From positions 6,286,001 to 6,350,000 of the forward strand of contig PUDQ02000001.1 of NCBI GenBank assembly GCA_002964805.2: a stretch of 64,000 nt of DNA, in the 5' to 3' direction. Below, piece by piece: positions 60,763 to 64,000 of the stretch; positions within the stretch are counted from its first letter, which is position 1, and every line of letters begins with the position of its first letter. The translations under genes were made by a program, and so were the position numbers. Origin of the DNA: Trametes villosa. Its lineage: Eukaryota; Basidiomycota; Agaricomycetes; Polyporales; Polyporaceae. The notes under the pieces are model-generated. The model did not search any database, was not told the DNA's origin, and saw only the letters and a list, made by a program, of their open reading frames with translations.

Positions 60763-61792
60763 ATGGCCAGCCCGCTCGCGCTCTCCTTGCCCCCGCCCCT
60801 CCGCCATTTCTTCTCCTTCTTCCCCCTCTACACGCACCCGCCAATTGACTCGCCCGACAAGGCGCGTCCCGTCACCTCGCCCACGCTCTGGATACACGCC
60901 CCCTGGAGCCCGGATGCGGACGTGCTGAGCAGCGACGTCGAGTGCCTCAAGTGGCAGGCCTACCTCGCCCTCCGCGGGCTCACTGACGTCTCCATCCGCT
61001 GGGATGTCTCACCAGACGGCGCGCTGGACAACCGTCTGCCGAATCTGCACGTTCCGCTAAAGACGCTCCAGGGAGCATCGGAAGAGGTCAAGCAGCAGGA
61101 CGACGGAGAGGGCGAGCTTCTGCCTGCGCACCTTATCCCCGAGTGGGTGGACGGACGTGTCGGCGCTCTTGACGAGCTCGAGGGATACGTCGACGAGGCC
61201 GCGCGCGACGAAAGCCGCGCATGGGTCTCGCTGCTCGAAGGCAACGTGCACGCAGCGCTGGTATGTGCTCTGCTCAGTCCTTGACACGCGCGTCCTCCTG
61301 ACATTTCGCCCTAGGTGCTGAACCAGCCGTCTTCGACGACCTTGCTGAGCCTCTTGTTGCCGTACAAGACGAAGCCGCGGTCACTGGAAGCTGTTGTTAC
61401 CCATCCACCCGCTCCGCTTTTCGGCATCAGCTCCCTGCTGCCCTCCTATGGGACACACGTGAACGTTGACGCCATCGAGCAGCAATACAAGGAGGCGATT
61501 GCTTCCCTCTCGGAGCGCCTGGGCACGGACAAGTGGTTCCTCGGCTCGGCGTAAGTCGCACCCGGCGCATGCCCTTGACATCAGAATGCCAACTGAAAGA
61601 AATACTAGGTCGCCGACTGCCCTCGACGCGCTGGTTTTTGCATACCTGCATTCCATTCTGCACTCGAAGGAGCATACCCTCCGCTTCGAGGTCACCCGGC
61701 GCGTCAACCTCGTCGCTTGGGAACGCCGTGTACAAAGCCAAGTTCGCGGCGCCTTCCGCGTCGCAGGGACACAACAGCAATCTCAGGCATAG
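60763..61792 (+). CDS. metaxin/Tom37-family mitochondrial outer-membrane protein (SAM complex)
   Basis: Exons 60763-61260, 61315-61550 and 61609-61792 join in phase to give 305 residues. The N-terminus (LALSLPPPLRHFF, then PTLWIHAPWSPDADVLSSD) and the segment VECLKWQAYLALRG resemble the thioredoxin-like half of Tom37/metaxin. The C-terminal half has the GST-C/metaxin signature: DKWFLGSA at the exon 2 end, then SPTALDALVFAYLHSIL and RRVNLVAWERRV. Metaxins and Sam35/Sam37 are subunits of the sorting and assembly machinery that inserts beta-barrel proteins into the mitochondrial outer membrane. The ATG at 60763 is the first good start. Whether it is the Sam37 or Sam35 counterpart cannot be decided from motifs. 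Confidence 0.88.
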
Positions 61793-62098
61793 TACGCCGC
61801 TAGTCGAAGCAACTCCCATCAAAGGACTTGGGGGCCGATGCTATACTTCGCACACAGGATATAGTGTACTATTGTCTAGTAAGAAGCCTGCCCGCTCTCG
61901 AAAATTCAGATGCTCACCCGACTGCCGGCCAGTCTAGATATACCACGCATCCTCTCTAGACACCACGAGTGCAAACAACTTGTCATACGCAGAATGCAGG
62001 ATGCGTGATACCAACTAATACACAGCAGCGAGAGCATACAATCCAAACATATCCGATATCGTACAGTCACAAGCCCTGGAATACCTCGACGTCACCGC
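61793..62098. other. convergent intergenic region, no gene seen
   Basis: About 300 bp between two genes ending toward each other. It should hold both 3' untranslated regions. Confidence 0.5.
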
Positions 62099-64000
62099 CT
62101 ACGCGGCCAGTGAGTTGCTCGGCTGCACCAGGGTTCCCTCGTACGGCTTCAGACGCACGAAGTATTCCATCTGGCAGACCGGGCAGCTCGCAGAAGCCTT
62201 CAGCTCCTTCATGATGCAGCTGTGCGATCGCGGTAAGCATTGCAGTTCAAAGCTAGTGACATAACGCTTGCGCTCGGCTCACCTTTGACAGAAAACGTGC
62301 CCGCACGAGGTAGCGACTGGGTCGACGCACGGCTGCCGGAGGCACGACCTGCAGTGCCACGACACCCCCGCACCCCGCCCCGTCGCGTGAGTCTCGCTCG
62401 TGGGTACAGCCCCGGGTCCCGCAGGGGGCAAGGGCGGCTTGCTGGCGCGCGCGAGCTGGAGCAACTCCTCCAGCCACGATGCGACCCTGTCGGACGTAGA
62501 CTCGGGGGGCGCGTATGCAGCGTCGATCTCGAGCGCTGGCTTCCGCGTTTCCCGCCGGCAACCCAGCATAGGCGGAGACTCTTCCTGTCGACCGCGGGTC
62601 ACATGAGCAGCTGTTGCCAGTGATCGGGTTGGTCCGTCACTCACCGCAGGGTATTCCTTCGACGACGTATCCCAGACCGACGAGCAATGAGCCGCGAGCG
62701 ACGTCTCGCACGCGTACCCCGACTCGCCGGCGCTGCTGGGCGCCATGCCAGAGGAGAGGGCAGGCACTTGAGCGGCAGTGCGCGGGGGCGACAAGAGCGA
62801 ACGGGTGCTTCTCGGCTCTTCAGAGGGCCCATCCTCGTCGTCGTCGAGCACGCTGAGGATGCGCTCGATGCTGTGTTGGCCGTACTCGCGCGCGAGGATC
62901 TCGACCAGCTCCGTGTCGGAGACATCTCCGCCCAGCACGTCGGGATCTGGACCAGGAACCGCTATAGCGTCGTCCGCCGGCAGGTGGGCATCGTCGGCGG
63001 TCTTGCCAAGCGACGAAAGGCTGGAGCGGCGCGACGATCCCCCGCTCGGTACCTAATAGTAACAGCAAGCTCAGAACGGCTGGCAGCTGCTCGGAGGCGC
63101 GCACCCGGGACACATACCAAGCTGGAGCTCCTTTCGGGCAGGCCGCTCAGGAACCAGTCTGTTTTGACGGCGACTTCGGCAAGCTCGGGTGAGGGATCGA
63201 GGAAGAGGATGCGCTCCCCTGGATCGACCTCTTCCACCTTTTGTCACAGCGACATGTACGATGAGAGCACGAGCAGCCACGCGAAGACCCGGCACTCACT
63301 ATGGCTTGCTTCCGATCATCGTTGGCGGCAGGCGTAAGGTTACCCCTTGCGAGCGAGCACGTCCACGTATGCTGGGTACCGCGCAATTGATGTCAACACG
63401 AGCAGGACTACGCAGTCAACGCAACGACTCACGCCGACCCACTCCCGGGAGTCCCGGAAAGCGCTATCGCACATCTTGCAGTACGGGTGCTGGTTCGACA
63501 CACGCCAGTGGTCTTGCAGACACATACCCGGCGGGAGGTGCACCGCGCAGATCTCACAGGACAGCGGGTTGGCGAGACAATGCTGTGCACATATGGGGAG
63601 GCGTGTCAGCGTCTTTCCCGAACGCCGTCGACTTTCCGGCATGCGTACTGACCGCTGCGAGCTCAGCGGAGCTGCTAAACTTCTGGCGGCATACCGCGCA
63701 TGCCGCACGTTTTGCGGAGGCGGAGGCGGAGGCGGGGCAGGAGGGCGCGTGTACCTCGCCCCAGAGTATCACTTCATTGCAGCGTTCGCACCTCATCTGG
63801 ATGGAGGGCGCTTTGCCATGGGCCGTCCGGCGGTGCTGCCGGTTCGCCATGAGTGCTCTGTGGTGAGGGATAAGATCATGCCAAGCGACGTACTCCAGCC
63901 AGCTCGTGGAAGGTCGCGAACGGTTCAAAGCACTCCTTGCATCTCGGCTCGGTCGGCGGCGGCGTGTATTTGGGTGGTTGTGTGCGCGCGGGCCCTGCCA
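62099..64000 (-). CDS. multi-zinc-finger and C-terminal RING protein (5' end outside the window)
   Basis: A minus-strand gene that probably continues past the right edge. Near the edge, a frame reads CKECFEPFATFHELA and then, after an intron, MRCERCNEVILWGEVHAPSC. The next fingers are CAVCRQKFSSSAELAA joined by an intron to HCLANPLSCEIC, and CKMCDSAFRDSREWVG. These are repeated CxxC-x12-H type fingers. A middle exon has KVEEVDPGERILFLDPSPE. The C-terminal part has an acidic helix (DVSDTELVEILAREYGQ) and a RING finger split by an intron: CRSCLRQPCVDPVATSCGHVFCQ, then HSCIMKEL and CPVCQMEYF. The stop is at 62099-62101. A RING suggests E3 ubiquitin ligase activity with the fingers binding substrate or nucleic acid. 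Substrates are unknown. The first exon joins are not resolved. Confidence 0.8.

Noticed and set aside
1..64000. tRNA, rRNA or CRISPR features
   Set aside because: No cloverleaf with a GGTTCGA-type B box, no rRNA-like block and no spaced direct-repeat array was seen by eye. A tRNA scan would be needed to be certain.

Overview
The window looks like nuclear DNA of a filamentous basidiomycete, most likely an Agaricomycete. It is GC-rich. Most supported genes are split by 40-100 bp GT-AG introns (often gtgagt or gtatgt donors), and the families fit: a GPI-type cupredoxin, a WOPR regulator, an Ecl1-type protein, an MLKL-like helical-bundle protein, a hAT transposon and a Tad-type LINE. No prokaryotic, organellar or viral content was seen. 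Exon joins were worked out by hand from reading frame, splice sites and family resemblance. Clade-level placement is inference.

Layout. 1.5-4.8 kb (+): a many-exon gene with an MLKL/HeLo-like N-terminal helical bundle and a kinase-like segment. 5.8-6.6 kb (-): a secreted, probably GPI-anchored cupredoxin. 8.6-11.7 kb (-): GUF1, the mitochondrial LepA/EF4 GTPase. 11.9-28.5 kb: a LINE that seems to have landed in the short divergent promoter between GUF1 and the splicing factor gene cwf18. The LINE itself carries a hAT DNA transposon at 15408-20723. 28.6-29.25 kb (+): cwf18/CCDC12. 29.6-30.6 kb (-): a Gti1/Pac2 (WOPR) transcription factor. 32.1-33.4 kb (+): an Elongin-A-like protein. 36.5-39.4 kb (-): a WDR26/Gid7-type LisH-CTLH-WD40 protein. 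45.8-47.4 kb (-): an Ecl1-like zinc protein with a very long tail. 56.35-60.5 kb (-): VPS54, divergent from a metaxin/Tom37-family gene at 60.8-61.8 kb (+). 62.1-64 kb (-): a zinc-finger and RING protein running off the right edge.

The main finding is the nested transposon structure. The hAT has a perfect 8-bp target duplication, 17-bp inverted ends with one mismatch, an open 11-exon transposase (875 codons) and a second spliced gene of unknown function (180 codons). It splits the LINE ORF1: dropping the hAT and one duplication copy leaves the frame continuous. The LINE ORF2 is open for 1,706 codons, and its 3' oligo-A run is followed by a 16-bp sequence repeated exactly at 11924-11939, upstream of GUF1. 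That gives an inferred LINE of about 11.2 kb without the hAT, including a long leader with a 17-bp minisatellite and an extra 179-codon ORF.

The housekeeping genes are not an operon-like group. They cover mitochondrial translation (GUF1), mitochondrial outer-membrane biogenesis (metaxin family), splicing (cwf18), ubiquitin-ligase components (Elongin A, WDR26/Gid7, RING protein) and endosome-to-Golgi tethering (VPS54). Two long stretches, about 39.5-45.8 kb and 47.4-56.3 kb, contain no gene I can support.
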